Below are positions 43,111 to 52,439 of a DNA stretch of 64,000 nt, in pieces. Positions within the stretch are counted from its first letter, which is position 1, and each line of letters opens with the position of its first letter. The notes under the pieces were generated by a model. It was not told the DNA's origin, did no database searches, and worked only from the letters and a program-made list of their open reading frames with translations. Origin of the DNA: Cellulosimicrobium arenosum (GTDB lineage Bacteria; Actinomycetota; Actinomycetes; Actinomycetales; Cellulomonadaceae); the NCBI RefSeq assembly GCF_014837295.1, contig NZ_JACYHB010000006.1:62001-126000 (forward strand), in the 5' to 3' direction. The position numbers were made by a program, and so were the translations under genes.

Positions 43111-45323
43111 GTGCTCGTCCAGCGGTCGGCGCCGCGCCCGCTCCGCACACCCAGGTCGACGAGCCAGGCGACGAGACGACGGTGCACGGCCTCGGCACCG
43201 ACGAGCATCGGCTCGCCGTCGACGTCCTCGCGCTCGCCGTCGGGCACCGCGAGCGCCGCGGGACGCACGAGCACGGCCTCGTTCTGCGCCCCGCCGAGCC
43301 CGCCGTGCGAGCCGACGAGCCCCTCGAACGCGTGCACCATGCCGACCTCGTCGACGGCCGAGACCAGGACGAGGTCGCCCGCGTCCTCCAGCCGCGCGAC
43401 GCGCAGGAGGTCCGCGGCGGCACGCGAGCCGTAGGCCGCGAGCGGGTCCTGGCCGACGACCTCGCCGGTCGTGAGGTCGCGTCGCCCGCTCGGCCCGTGC
43501 GCGACGACGGATCGCCCTCCCGGGTCGCCGTCCCGGTCCTCGTGCACGACCACGACGCCGACGGCAGGGTTCGCGAGCAGACCGGGGACGAGCCCCGGCC
43601 AGCGCGTGCGCACGGTGCGCCCGTCGACGCGCGCGGGCTCGCGGGGGAACCAGACCATGCCGAGGTTCCCGGAGCCGACCACCGCGACCTCCGGGAGCTC
43701 GGGCGGCTCGGTGGGCTCGGGCGGGCCGCCGGCCCCTGGCCGATCCGGTCTCCCGGTCCGACCTCGCGGGTCGGGGCTCCGGCCCCGCTCGACCCGCTCG
43801 GTGCGGTCGGGGCCGACGAACATCCGCCCCGCGCCGGCGCGGGAGTCCTCGTGCCGCAGCGCGTGCAGCGCCGTGTTGGTCGGGCCCCACTCCTCGCTGT
43901 CGGGTGCGGCCGCCCGACGCCGGACCGCACCCCGCGTCGTCGGGCCCGGGTCCCGGACCGCCATGAGGCGACGCACCTCGTCGAGGAACGACCGGCCCAC
44001 GACCTGCTCGAAGGTCGCGCCGAGCGACTGCCCGTGATCGGAGAGGACGACGATCTCGTAGTCGCGCGGTGCGGCCGCGACCACCTGCTCCCACAGCCCC
44101 AGGACACGGTCGAGGCCCTCGAGCGCACGCAGCGACTCGGGGCGCAGCGGCCCCGCGTGGTGCGCGATCTCGTCGTAGTCCACGAGGTCGACGCACACGA
44201 CGGGTGCGCCCCGCACGAGCTGCTCGGCGACGAGCGTGGTGTTGAGGTCGCGCAGGACAACGTTCGTCAGCGCGCGCAGGACGGGGTACCAGCCGAGGCG
44301 CGACACCCGCGGCTCGACGGCGCGAGCGGCCTGCTGCCAGCCCTGGAACAGCTCCTTGCACCACTCCCCCGCGGTGACGAGCAGCGCCCGCACCAGCACG
44401 AACGGGCTCGCGAAGAAGTGCACGAACAGCTGTCCCGGCCCGACGCCGGACGTCGCGCGGCTCATGACGAGCAGGTTCGTCGCGGCGTCGCCCGAGAACA
44501 TCGTGGACACCGCGACGCCGTCGTCCGCGAGGAGCCCCCTGCCGTCGCTCGTGCGGGCCTCGACGTCCGCCGCGTCCACGGGCCGGTTCGTGACCACGAG
44601 GCGACCCTGCGCGCGCGACCACCACCGGAACGCGGGGACGTGCTCCGTCGAGCCGTGGAGCAGCCCCACGGTGCTCGCGGGCGTCGTCGCCGGCACGCGC
44701 GCCCACCAGGACTCCAGGTGGTGGCTCCCCGACGCCAGCCATCGGGCGAGCGTCGGCGCGAGACCGGCCTGCAGAGCGTGGTCGAGCGTGGGCCGCGAGA
44801 CGCCGTCGAGCAGCACGACGAGCAGACCGGCGGGCCGGGCGCGTCCGGCGGGCGACGGCGCCCTGCTCGCGTCCCGGTGCGCGCGGCGCCGTGCGCGTCG
44901 CAGCAGCGCACCCACCACGTACTCGTCGTCGCTCGCGCCGACGAGCCAACGACCGACCGCCATGACGAGCGCGGCGACGACGAGCACCGCGAGCGCGTCC
45001 GTCCACGAGTCGCTGTCCACGCCGGGCAGGTAGGTCAGCGCGAGCCAGGCGACGAGCACCTGTGCACCCAGCCCGGACAGCAGCGCGCCGACGACGCCGG
45101 ACCGCCCCGCGAGGACGCGCAGCAGCGGGCGCAGCAGCACGTCCCCGAGCGCGACCACGGCGGCGACCAGGACGACCGCCCACACGGTGCGCACCGTCAC
45201 GCCGGGGACGAGCGCGATCGCGACGCCGAGCCCGGCAGCCGTGACGACGAGCGACCAGAGCGCACCGCGGACGTCTCGGGCGCGCACGTGCGTCGGCCGG
45301 AGGCGTGGGCCGGGCTGCGTCAT
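43107..45323 (-). CDS. Membrane protein with holin-like N-terminus and alkaline-phosphatase-fold domain
   Basis: 738 residues. Four helices in the first about 140 residues resemble the phage holin family IV / DUF-type membrane module. The rest is an alkaline-phosphatase/sulfatase-like domain with L-V-V-L-L-D-G-V-S-R-P, A-S-T-V-G-L-L-H-G, V-C-V-D-L-V-D-Y-D-E-I-A-H-H and I-V-V-L-S-D-H-G-Q-S, giving metal-binding Asp and His residues. A Pro/Arg/Glu-rich insert lies near residue 500. Substrate unknown; a phosphodiesterase or phosphotransferase at the membrane is likely. ATG 45323; sequence further upstream is antisense to lhr. Confidence 0.82.
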   Translation of the reverse strand: MTQPGPRLRPTHVRARDVRGALWSLVVTAAGLGVAIALVPGVTVRTVWAVVLVAAVVALGDVLLRPLLRVLAGRSGVVGALLSGLGAQVLVAWLALTYLPGVDSDSWTDALAVLVVAALVMAVGRWLVGASDDEYVVGALLRRARRRAHRDASRAPSPAGRARPAGLLVVLLDGVSRPTLDHALQAGLAPTLARWLASGSHHLESWWARVPATTPASTVGLLHGSTEHVPAFRWWSRAQGRLVVTNRPVDAADVEARTSDGRGLLADDGVAVSTMFSGDAATNLLVMSRATSGVGPGQLFVHFFASPFVLVRALLVTAGEWCKELFQGWQQAARAVEPRVSRLGWYPVLRALTNVVLRDLNTTLVAEQLVRGAPVVCVDLVDYDEIAHHAGPLRPESLRALEGLDRVLGLWEQVVAAAPRDYEIVVLSDHGQSLGATFEQVVGRSFLDEVRRLMAVRDPGPTTRGAVRRRAAAPDSEEWGPTNTALHALRHEDSRAGAGRMFVGPDRTERVERGRSPDPRGRTGRPDRPGAGGPPEPTEPPELPEVAVVGSGNLGMVWFPREPARVDGRTVRTRWPGLVPGLLANPAVGVVVVHEDRDGDPGGRSVVAHGPSGRRDLTTGEVVGQDPLAAYGSRAAADLLRVARLEDAGDLVLVSAVDEVGMVHAFEGLVGSHGGLGGAQNEAVLVRPAALAVPDGEREDVDGEPMLVGAEAVHRRLVAWLVDLGVRSGRGADRWTST

Positions 45324-45389
45324 GCGCCCATGATGCGCGGGCCGGGGCCCCGCCGCGCGGGCAGGTCGGCGGGGCGCGGTGGCGCGTGC

Positions 45390-45412
45390 GGGCGGGTGCG
45401 GGCGGGTGCGGG
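45390..45412 (+). other. G-quadruplex-type tract downstream of DUF3046
   Basis: Five runs of GGG separated by C or TGC loops on the plus strand, within the 194-bp non-coding gap between the phosphatase-like gene and DUF3046. The spacing satisfies the usual four-tract G-quadruplex rule with very short loops. Confidence 0.6.
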
Positions 45413-45517
45413 CCCTGGGTGTGCCGGCGCGTGGGCGGGGACGTCGAGGGGGCGTGCACGGCAGGTCGGCGCGCCGGTGCGCGGCGGGTCGCGCACGGAG
45501 GGCCGTGCGTCGTCGGG

Positions 45518-45751
45518 TCAGCGCGCCGGAGGCGCCTGCCGGCGGTCGTCGAGCCCCCAGCGTCGGGGCTCCGGCACGTCGAGGGCGTCGCACAGCGCAT
45601 GCCAGACGACGCGTGGCTCGACCCCGTCCTCGAGGGCCTGGGCGGCCGTCCGCTCCCCGAGCGGCGTGAGCACCTGCTCGCGCACGTAGGCACGCCCGAG
45701 CGCAGGCCCGAACACCTCGTCGACCAGGTCGGTGAACTCGCGATACCGCAC
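45518..45751 (-). CDS. DUF3046 family protein
   Basis: 77 residues: R-Y-R-E-F-T-D-L-V-D-E-V-F-G-P-A-L-G-R-A-Y, V-L-T-P-L-G-E-R-T-A-A-Q-A-L and V-W-H-A-L-C-D-A-L-D-V-P match DUF3046, a small actinobacterial protein usually encoded just before recA-recX. Here the phosphatase and metallo-hydrolase genes have been placed between it and recA. Function unknown. The GTG start has AAGGTGGGG upstream. Confidence 0.88.
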   Translation of the reverse strand: MRYREFTDLVDEVFGPALGRAYVREQVLTPLGERTAAQALEDGVEPRVVWHALCDALDVPEPRRWGLDDRRQAPPAR

Positions 45752-45841
45752 GCCCCACCTTCCCACGCCGCACACCCGCGCCTGCACGCGCACCCACGGT
45801 GCGCGCGCGGGCCGTGCCCGGGCGGACGGGGCACGCCGAGC

Positions 45842-45866
45842 GGGTGGGTGGGCGGGTGTGGGTGGG
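45842..45866 (+). other. G-quadruplex-type tract just upstream of lhr
   Basis: Six GGG runs in 25 nt on the plus strand with loops of 1-3 nt, ending 18 nt before the lhr GTG and lying between divergent lhr and DUF3046. If transcribed it would be in the lhr leader RNA beside the ribosome-binding site. Confidence 0.65.
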
Positions 45867-45884
45867 CGCGGTGAGAATGGCACC

Positions 45885-48800
45885 GTGAACCCAGCCGCTC
45901 CCGGGGCCGACGCCGTCGGCACCGATCCGCTCGCGCGCTTCACCGCGTCCGCGCGCGGGTGGTTCACCGGGGCGTTCGAGGCGCCCACCCCGGCGCAGGC
46001 CGGGGCGTGGGAGGCCGTGGCGAGCGACCAGCACGCGCTGGTCGTCGCGCCCACCGGGTCGGGCAAGACGCTCGCCGCGTTCCTGTGGTCGCTCGACCGG
46101 ATCATGTCCGGACCACCGCCCGAGCGCGAGCACCGGTGCCGGGTCGTGTACGTCTCGCCGCTCAAGGCCCTCGCGGCCGACGTCGAGCGCAACCTGCGCT
46201 CGCCGCTCGCGGGCATCCGGCAGGCGGCGGTCCGGCTCGGGCTCGACGTGCCCGACGTCGTCGTCGGCACCCGTACCGGCGACACGCCCGCGAACGAGCG
46301 CCGGCGCCTCGCGACGCACCCGCCCGACATCCTCATCACGACCCCCGAGTCGCTGTTCCTCGTCCTGACGTCGGCGGCCCGCGCAGGCCTCGCCGGCGTC
46401 GAGACCGTGATCCTCGACGAGATCCACGCGGTCGCGGGGACCAAGCGCGGCGCGCACCTCGCGGTCTCGCTCGAACGCCTCGACGCACTCCTCGAGGCCG
46501 GCGAGCGACCGCCCGCGCAGCGCGTGGGGCTGTCGGCCACGGTCCGCCCGGTCGAGGCGGTCGCGTCGTTCCTCGGCGGCCGGCGCACGCCGGCGGAGCG
46601 CGGCCGGGAGGTCGTGGTCGTGCAGCCGCCCAGCGGCAAGCGCATCGAGGTCGACGTCGTCGTGCCCGTCCCGGACCTCTCCGACCTGACCGTGCCGGGC
46701 GACCGCGCCGTGCCGGCCGGCACCACGGCGTCGGCGGGGGCGAGTGGTGCGCTGCCGGAGCTCGTCCCGCTCCCCCCGGGAGAGCCGGACCTGACCGGGC
46801 CGGCGACGTCGCGGCGTGGTGCCTCGACGGGTGGCGACCGGGCCCCACGACCCTCCGTCTGGCCGCACGTCGAGGAGCGCGTGGTCGACCTCGTCGCCGC
46901 GCACCGCTCGACGCTCGTGTTCACCAACTCCCGCCGGGGGGCGGAGCGGCTCACGGCGCGCATGAACGAGCTGTGGGCCGAGCGCGCCGGCGCCGACGTG
47001 CTCGACCCCGGCACGGTCACCGCCGCCCAGGTCCAGGCGCAGTCGGGAGCGAGCTCAGGGATCGAGCCCGTGATCGCCCGCGCCCACCACGGTTCGATGA
47101 GCCGGACGGAACGCACCCGCACGGAGACCGAGCTCAAGGACGGACGGCTCCCCGCCGTGGTCGCGACGTCCAGCCTCGAGCTCGGGATCGACATGGGTGC
47201 GGTGGACCTCGTGGTCCAGGTCGGCTCGCCGCCGTCCGTCGCATCGGGCCTGCAGCGCATCGGGCGCGCCGGGCACCAGGTGGGTGCGGTGTCGCACGGC
47301 GTCGTGTTCCCGACGCACCGGGGCGATCTCGTGCCGGCGGCCGTCGTCGCGGAGCGGATGCGCACCGGCGGCATCGAGGCGCTGCACGTCACGTCCAACC
47401 CGCTCGACGTCCTCGCGCAGCAGATCGTGGCGATGGTCGCGGTCGACGAGTGGACGGTCGACGACCTCGCGACCCTGGTGCGCCGCAGCGCGCCCTTCGC
47501 CCACCTCGGCGACGCGTCGCTGCACGCGGTGCTGGACATGCTGGCCGGCCGCTACCCGAGCGAGGACTTCGGCGAGCTGCGCGCCCGCATCGTGTGGGAC
47601 CGCGCCTCGGGCCGGCTCACCGGCCGACCCGGCGCGCTGCGCCTGGCCGCGACGAGCGGCGGCACCATCCCCGATCGCGGGCTGTACGGGGTCTTCCTCG
47701 CGACCGGCGCCTCCACCCCCGACCCGGGTGCGCCCGACGACGCGACCGATCCCCGGCCCCGGGGCCGGGCACCGCGAGGCGGCAAGCGCGTCGGCGAGCT
47801 GGACGAGGAGATGGTCTACGAGTCCCGCGTGGGAGACACCTTCACGCTGGGCTCGAGCACGTGGCGCATCGAGGACATCACGACCGACCAGGTGCTCGTC
47901 ACGCCCGCTCCTGGCATCCCCGGGCGGCTGCCGTTCTGGAAGGGCGACTCCCCCGGCCGGCCGGCCGAGCTGGGACGCGCGCTCGGAGCCTGGGTGCGCG
48001 AGACCGACGCGCTCGTCGCGCGCGACCCCGACCTGGCGCGCGAGCGGCTGGCAGACGTCGGCCTGGACGCGTGGGCGGCGGACAACCTGGTCGCCTACCT
48101 CGACGAGCAACGCACCGCGACGGGCCGCGTGCCGGACGACCGGACGGTCGTCGTCGAACGGTTCCGCGACGAGCTCGGGGACTGGCGGGTCGTCGTGCAC
48201 TCGCCGTACGGCGCGAAGGTGCACGCACCGTGGGCGCTCGTGCTGGCAGCGCGACTGCGGGAGCGCTACGGCGTGGACGCCGCGGCGATGCACGCGGACG
48301 ACGGGATCGTGCTCCGCCTGCCGGACACGGGCGAGTCGTGGCTCGACGACCCGCCCGAGGGCGGCGCGACCGCCGACGGTCGCAGCGGGCACGGTGGGCG
48401 CCTCGATGCGCCGGTCGCGGCGGAGGACCTCCTGCTCGACCCGGACGAGGTGCTCGCCGTGGTGCGCGCCGAGCTCGGCGGCTCGGTCATGTTCGCGTCC
48501 CGGTTCCGCGAGGCGGCGGCCCGCGCGCTGCTCCTGCCCCGACGCCGGCCCGACCGGCGACAGCCCCTGTGGCAGCAGCGCCAGCGCTCGGCGCAGCTGC
48601 TGTCGGTGGCGTCGCAGTACCCGGAGTTCCCGATCGTGCTCGAGGCGGCGCGCGAGTGCCTCCAGGACGACTTCGACGTGGACGCGCTGACGGAGCTCAT
48701 GCGTGACCTGGCGGCAGGTCGCGTCCGCCTGGTCGAGGTCACCACGCCGACGCCCTCCCCGTTCGCGCAGTCGTTGCTGTTCGGGTACACCGCCCAGTTC

Positions 48801-50930
48801 CTGTACGACGGCGACGCACCCCTGGCGGAACGCCGGGCCGCAGCGCTCTCGCTCGACCCGACGCTGCTCGCCGAGCTCCTCGGGGGAGACGGCGTGGCCG
48901 GGCAGCTCGCGGACCTCCTGGACCCCGCGGCGATCGAGCGCACCGAGTCCGAGCTCGGCGCGCTCGCGCCCGAGCGACGGGCCCGGCACGCGGAGGACCT
49001 GTGGGACCTGCTGCGCCGCCTCGGCCCCCTCACACGCGCCGAGCTCGACGACCGCACGCGCGAGGACGTGCGCGGGTCGGTCGGAGCATGGCTGACCGAG
49101 CTCGAGTCGGCACGGCGCGTGATCACGGTCCGCCTCGCGGGCGTGGCCGACGAGCGTGCGCGGCAGTGGGCGGTCGTCGAGGACGCGGGCCGGCTGCGCG
49201 ACGCGCTGGGCGTCGCCCTGCCGGTCGGCATCCCCGAAGTGTTCACCGAGCCCGTGCCCGACCCGCTGGGCGACCTCGCGCGTCGCCACGCCCGCACGCA
49301 CGGGCCCTTCACGGCGCAGGATCTCGCGGAGCGGCTCGGGCTGGGCGTGGCAGTGGTCCGCGCGGCCCTCGAACGCCTCGAGTCGGTGCGACGGGTCGTG
49401 CGCGGCCGGCTGCGTCCCGAGTCGCTCGGCGGGACCGGGGACGACTGGTGCGACGCGGAGGTCCTGCGGGTCCTGCGCCGACGGTCGCTCGCCGCCCTGC
49501 GAGCAGAGGTCGAGCCCGTCCCGGCCGAGGCGCTGGGGGTGTTCCTCCCCCGCTGGCAGTCCGTGGGCGCGCTCCGCGGCACCGACGGGGTGCTGCGCGT
49601 CGTCGAGCAGCTCTCCGGCGCGGCCGTCCCGGCGTCGGCCCTCGAGACGCTCGTGCTGCCCGCGCGTGTGACCGACTACACCCCGACGATGCTCGACGAG
49701 CTGACCACCACCGGCGAGGTGGTGTGGAGCGGCCACGCGGCGCTGCCCGGGTCGGGCGGCGGTGACGGGCTCGTGAGCCTCCATCTCGCCGAGTGGGCCC
49801 CGCTGACGCTCGCGGACGAGCAGACCGTGCCTGACGGCGGGCTGCACGGGGCGCTGCTCGAGCTGCTGCGCGGCACGGGCGCCTTCTTCCTGCCCGCTCT
49901 CGCGCAGGACGTCGGCGCCGACGTCGGGCCGACCCTGGACGCGCTGTGGGACCTCGTGTGGTCGGGGCACGTGACGAACGACGGGTACGGCGCGCTGCGG
50001 TCCCGGTTGGGTGCTGCGGGAGGCACGCACCGCGCCCCGCGCGCACCGGGCCGGGCGCGCCCGATGGGTCGGGCACGCTTCGCCGGGCTGCGGCCGGCGC
50101 TCGAGGCGGCCGCGGCGGACGGGGCGACGGCCGACGGGCGGCCGACGTCGACGACGCGGAGCACGTTGCGCGGCGGGGGCGGCCGGTGGTCGGCGCTCCC
50201 GGCACGCGAACCGGACCCGACGCGACGCGCCCACGCGCTCGCGCGCGTGCTGCTCGACCGGCACGGCGTGCTCACACGCGCGGTCGCACCGGCCGAGGGC
50301 GTCGCCGGGTCATTCCGGAACGTCTACCGCGTGCTGACCGAGCTCGAGGCGACCGGCGCCGCACGGCGCGGCTACTTCGCCGAACACCTGGGCGGCTCGC
50401 AGTTCGCTCTCCCCGGAGCGGTCGACCAGCTCCGCACCGACGCCCAGGACCGCGACCGGGCACTCGAACGGATGGACCACGACACGGCGTCGCGCAACCC
50501 GGTCGGACCGGTCCGGGGCACGCGGCCCGGGACGCTCGTGCTCGCAGCGACCGATCCCGCGAACCCTTACGGTGCCGCGCTGGCCTGGCCCGTGCGCCCG
50601 GTCCCCGGCGACGACCGCGCACGCGGTCACCGCCCCGGGCGCAAGGCGGGCGCCGTCGTCGTCCTCAGCGAGGGCGACCTCGCGCTGTACGTCGAGCGGG
50701 GCGGTCGGACCGTGCTCTCGTTCGTCGAGGGCCCGCGCCTGGTGGAGGCAGGCGCTGCCCTCGCGGCCGCCGTCCGGGGCGGGCGGTTGGGAAAGGTCGT
50801 CGTCCAGCGGATCGACGGCGTCGAGGCGCTCGCCGCTGCGGGCTCTACGGCGACGTCCGCGGATCTCGCGGGTCGTGCCCTGCTCGACGCCGGGTTCCGA
50901 CCGACGCCGCGCGGGCTACGGATCGCGTGA
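45885..50930 (+). CDS. lhr: Large superfamily 2 helicase Lhr
   Basis: 1681 residues. The N-terminal helicase core has Walker A A-P-T-G-S-G-K-T (about residues 54-61), S-P-L-K-A-L, motif II L-D-E-I-H-A-V and motif VI Q-R-I-G-R-A-G-H; a winged-helix and Lhr core domain follow, then the long C-terminal region with several winged-helix modules seen in full-length Lhr. Mycobacterial Lhr is a 3'-5' helicase active on RNA:DNA hybrids and is induced by damage. The GTG start has a weak ribosome site and a G-quadruplex tract 18 nt upstream. Confidence 0.93.
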   Translation: MNPAAPGADAVGTDPLARFTASARGWFTGAFEAPTPAQAGAWEAVASDQHALVVAPTGSGKTLAAFLWSLDRIMSGPPPEREHRCRVVYVSPLKALAADVERNLRSPLAGIRQAAVRLGLDVPDVVVGTRTGDTPANERRRLATHPPDILITTPESLFLVLTSAARAGLAGVETVILDEIHAVAGTKRGAHLAVSLERLDALLEAGERPPAQRVGLSATVRPVEAVASFLGGRRTPAERGREVVVVQPPSGKRIEVDVVVPVPDLSDLTVPGDRAVPAGTTASAGASGALPELVPLPPGEPDLTGPATSRRGASTGGDRAPRPSVWPHVEERVVDLVAAHRSTLVFTNSRRGAERLTARMNELWAERAGADVLDPGTVTAAQVQAQSGASSGIEPVIARAHHGSMSRTERTRTETELKDGRLPAVVATSSLELGIDMGAVDLVVQVGSPPSVASGLQRIGRAGHQVGAVSHGVVFPTHRGDLVPAAVVAERMRTGGIEALHVTSNPLDVLAQQIVAMVAVDEWTVDDLATLVRRSAPFAHLGDASLHAVLDMLAGRYPSEDFGELRARIVWDRASGRLTGRPGALRLAATSGGTIPDRGLYGVFLATGASTPDPGAPDDATDPRPRGRAPRGGKRVGELDEEMVYESRVGDTFTLGSSTWRIEDITTDQVLVTPAPGIPGRLPFWKGDSPGRPAELGRALGAWVRETDALVARDPDLARERLADVGLDAWAADNLVAYLDEQRTATGRVPDDRTVVVERFRDELGDWRVVVHSPYGAKVHAPWALVLAARLRERYGVDAAAMHADDGIVLRLPDTGESWLDDPPEGGATADGRSGHGGRLDAPVAAEDLLLDPDEVLAVVRAELGGSVMFASRFREAAARALLLPRRRPDRRQPLWQQRQRSAQLLSVASQYPEFPIVLEAARECLQDDFDVDALTELMRDLAAGRVRLVEVTTPTPSPFAQSLLFGYTAQFLYDGDAPLAERRAAALSLDPTLLAELLGGDGVAGQLADLLDPAAIERTESELGALAPERRARHAEDLWDLLRRLGPLTRAELDDRTREDVRGSVGAWLTELESARRVITVRLAGVADERARQWAVVEDAGRLRDALGVALPVGIPEVFTEPVPDPLGDLARRHARTHGPFTAQDLAERLGLGVAVVRAALERLESVRRVVRGRLRPESLGGTGDDWCDAEVLRVLRRRSLAALRAEVEPVPAEALGVFLPRWQSVGALRGTDGVLRVVEQLSGAAVPASALETLVLPARVTDYTPTMLDELTTTGEVVWSGHAALPGSGGGDGLVSLHLAEWAPLTLADEQTVPDGGLHGALLELLRGTGAFFLPALAQDVGADVGPTLDALWDLVWSGHVTNDGYGALRSRLGAAGGTHRAPRAPGRARPMGRARFAGLRPALEAAAADGATADGRPTSTTRSTLRGGGGRWSALPAREPDPTRRAHALARVLLDRHGVLTRAVAPAEGVAGSFRNVYRVLTELEATGAARRGYFAEHLGGSQFALPGAVDQLRTDAQDRDRALERMDHDTASRNPVGPVRGTRPGTLVLAATDPANPYGAALAWPVRPVPGDDRARGHRPGRKAGAVVVLSEGDLALYVERGGRTVLSFVEGPRLVEAGAALAAAVRGGRLGKVVVQRIDGVEALAAAGSTATSADLAGRALLDAGFRPTPRGLRIA

Positions 50931-50968
50931 CGGCCCGGGGCCGACGACGGTGAGCGACGTGGTGTGCC

Positions 50969-51814
50969 GTGCCCGAGGGTGACGTGGTCCGCCTGACCGC
51001 CGCACGGCTCGACGAGGCGATGGCGGGTCGCATGCTGGTCCGCAGCGACCTGCGCTGGCCCGGCGCGGCCGAGACCGACCTCGTGGGCCGCACCGTGCTC
51101 GCCAACGTCCCCTACGGCAAGCACCTGTTCACCCGCTTCGACGACGGCTGGTCCCTGCACACGCACCTGCGCATGGAGGGCGCCTGGCGACTCGCGCGGA
51201 CAGGTACCGTCGGCGCGCGCGGGACCGCGAGCACGACCCGGGTCGTGCTCGCGAACGCCTGGTGGACCGCGGTCGGGGTACGGATCGGGATGCTCGACGT
51301 CCTGCGCACGCGCGACGAGCACCGGATCACGGGGCCGCTCGGTCCGGACGTCCTCGCGGACGACTTCCCGGCCGACGGGCTCGCCGCCGCGGTCGAACGG
51401 CTCCGCACGGACGACGCGGCGGGCGGCCTGGGTCCCCGGCACCGGCCGGACCGCGCAGCACAGGGTGTGCCGGTCTGCGAGGCACTGCTCGACCAGCACA
51501 CCGTGGCGGGTCTCGGGACCATCTGGACCGCCGAGTCCCTCTACGCGCAGCGCGTCTGGCCGTGGACACCCGTACGAGACGTACCGGACATCGGACAGGT
51601 GCTGCTCGCGGCGCGCGACCTCATGCAGCGCATCGTCCGGCACGGGTTCGGCAGGGAGTCGGATGTCGCGCGCGAGGTGCACGGACGTGCAGGACGGGCG
51701 TGCCACCGGTGTGGCACGCCCGTCGCGGTCGGCTCGGCGAACGACGCGCCGTACGACCGTCCGATCTTCTACTGCCCGTCGTGCCAGCCCGCGCCGTCGC
51801 CGGGCGGCGCGTGA
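50969..51814 (+). CDS. nei: Endonuclease VIII-type DNA glycosylase (Nei2, Fpg/Nei family)
   Basis: Removes oxidised bases. 281 residues: after cleavage of the initiator the protein begins P-E-G-D (catalytic Pro2, Glu3), Lys in V-P-Y-G-K-H-L-F is the conserved beta-hairpin Lys, the helix-two-turn-helix contains L-D-Q-H-T-V-A-G-L-G, and the C-terminal zinc finger is C-H-R-C-G to Y-C-P-S-C. The GTG lies 38 bp after lhr, so lhr and nei are likely cotranscribed as a repair pair. Confidence 0.92.
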   Translation: MPEGDVVRLTAARLDEAMAGRMLVRSDLRWPGAAETDLVGRTVLANVPYGKHLFTRFDDGWSLHTHLRMEGAWRLARTGTVGARGTASTTRVVLANAWWTAVGVRIGMLDVLRTRDEHRITGPLGPDVLADDFPADGLAAAVERLRTDDAAGGLGPRHRPDRAAQGVPVCEALLDQHTVAGLGTIWTAESLYAQRVWPWTPVRDVPDIGQVLLAARDLMQRIVRHGFGRESDVAREVHGRAGRACHRCGTPVAVGSANDAPYDRPIFYCPSCQPAPSPGGA

Positions 51815-51826
51815 CGGTCCGCCACG

Positions 51827-52168
51827 TCAGCCGACAGGCTGCAGGTCCTCGCGGCGGCTGGAACCGCCGTCCGACCCGCGACCGTACAGCCCTGCGGCGA
51901 AGTCCGCCGGGAGCGTGTCCGGGATGAGCAGACCCTCGGCCACGGCGACGCGGTCGCTGACCTCGCGCAGCACCAACGACAGCGGCAGGTCGAGCGCCTC
52001 GCAGATCGAGCCGAGGAGCTCCGACGACGCTTCCTTCTGTCCGCGCTCCACCTCGCTGAGGTATCCCAGCGAGACCCGCGCGGCGGAGGACACCTCTCGC
52101 AGGGTCCGCCCCTGACGCTGGCGAGCGCTTCGCAGCACGTCCCCGATCTCTCGTCGAAGAACAATCAT
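51827..52168 (-). CDS. clgR: Helix-turn-helix regulator ClgR
   Basis: 113 residues. An XRE-type HTH (about 18-43, [22 protein letters not shown]) is followed by a short C-terminal part, [11 protein letters not shown]. ClgR activates clp protease and stress genes in actinobacteria and is itself a Clp substrate. The neighbourhood clgR-cinA-pgsA-ftsK is conserved in the phylum and supports the name. AGGGGG precedes the ATG. The 271 bp upstream (52169-52439) hold no recognisable gene. Confidence 0.9.
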   Translation of the reverse strand: MIVLRREIGDVLRSARQRQGRTLREVSSAARVSLGYLSEVERGQKEASSELLGSICEALDLPLSLVLREVSDRVAVAEGLLIPDTLPADFAAGLYGRGSDGGSSRREDLQPVG

Positions 52169-52439
52169 CTGGCGACCCCCTTCCGTGTCCCTCGCACCCT
52201 CCGGAACCGGTGCGGCCCCGTCCTGGATGCTCCCAGTCGTGCTTCTCGTCGAATTCCGTACCCCTCGTGCCGGGGTCGTCCTACCGTACCCCGGTCGGGG
52301 CCCGCCCACGTCGCCGTTCCGTCCCGTGGCACGCCCCTGGGGGGAGGCGGCGGAGCGGTTCGGGCGGCGTAGCGGCCTGTTCACGATCACGAGCGTTCCA
52401 ACGCACCGCCGCGTCCCGTTGTTCCCGGGCGGGCCCGGT

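Noticed and set aside
43107-45323. Prophage remnant because of the holin-like N-terminus
   Set aside because: The helices are fused to a long phosphatase-like domain, there are no other phage genes, and base composition equals that of the neighbours.
42256-45834. 1192-codon open frame on the minus strand in a second frame across the phosphatase-like gene
   Set aside because: Its first part is Arg/Ala/Pro-rich frame shadow; only the 3' part (42256-43110) has domain motifs, and that is annotated as the metallo-hydrolase.
47055-50264. 1069-codon open frame antisense to lhr
   Set aside because: Composition is typical of GC-rich antisense frames (Arg, Val, Gln, His repeats), with no motif, while the plus strand carries every Lhr motif.
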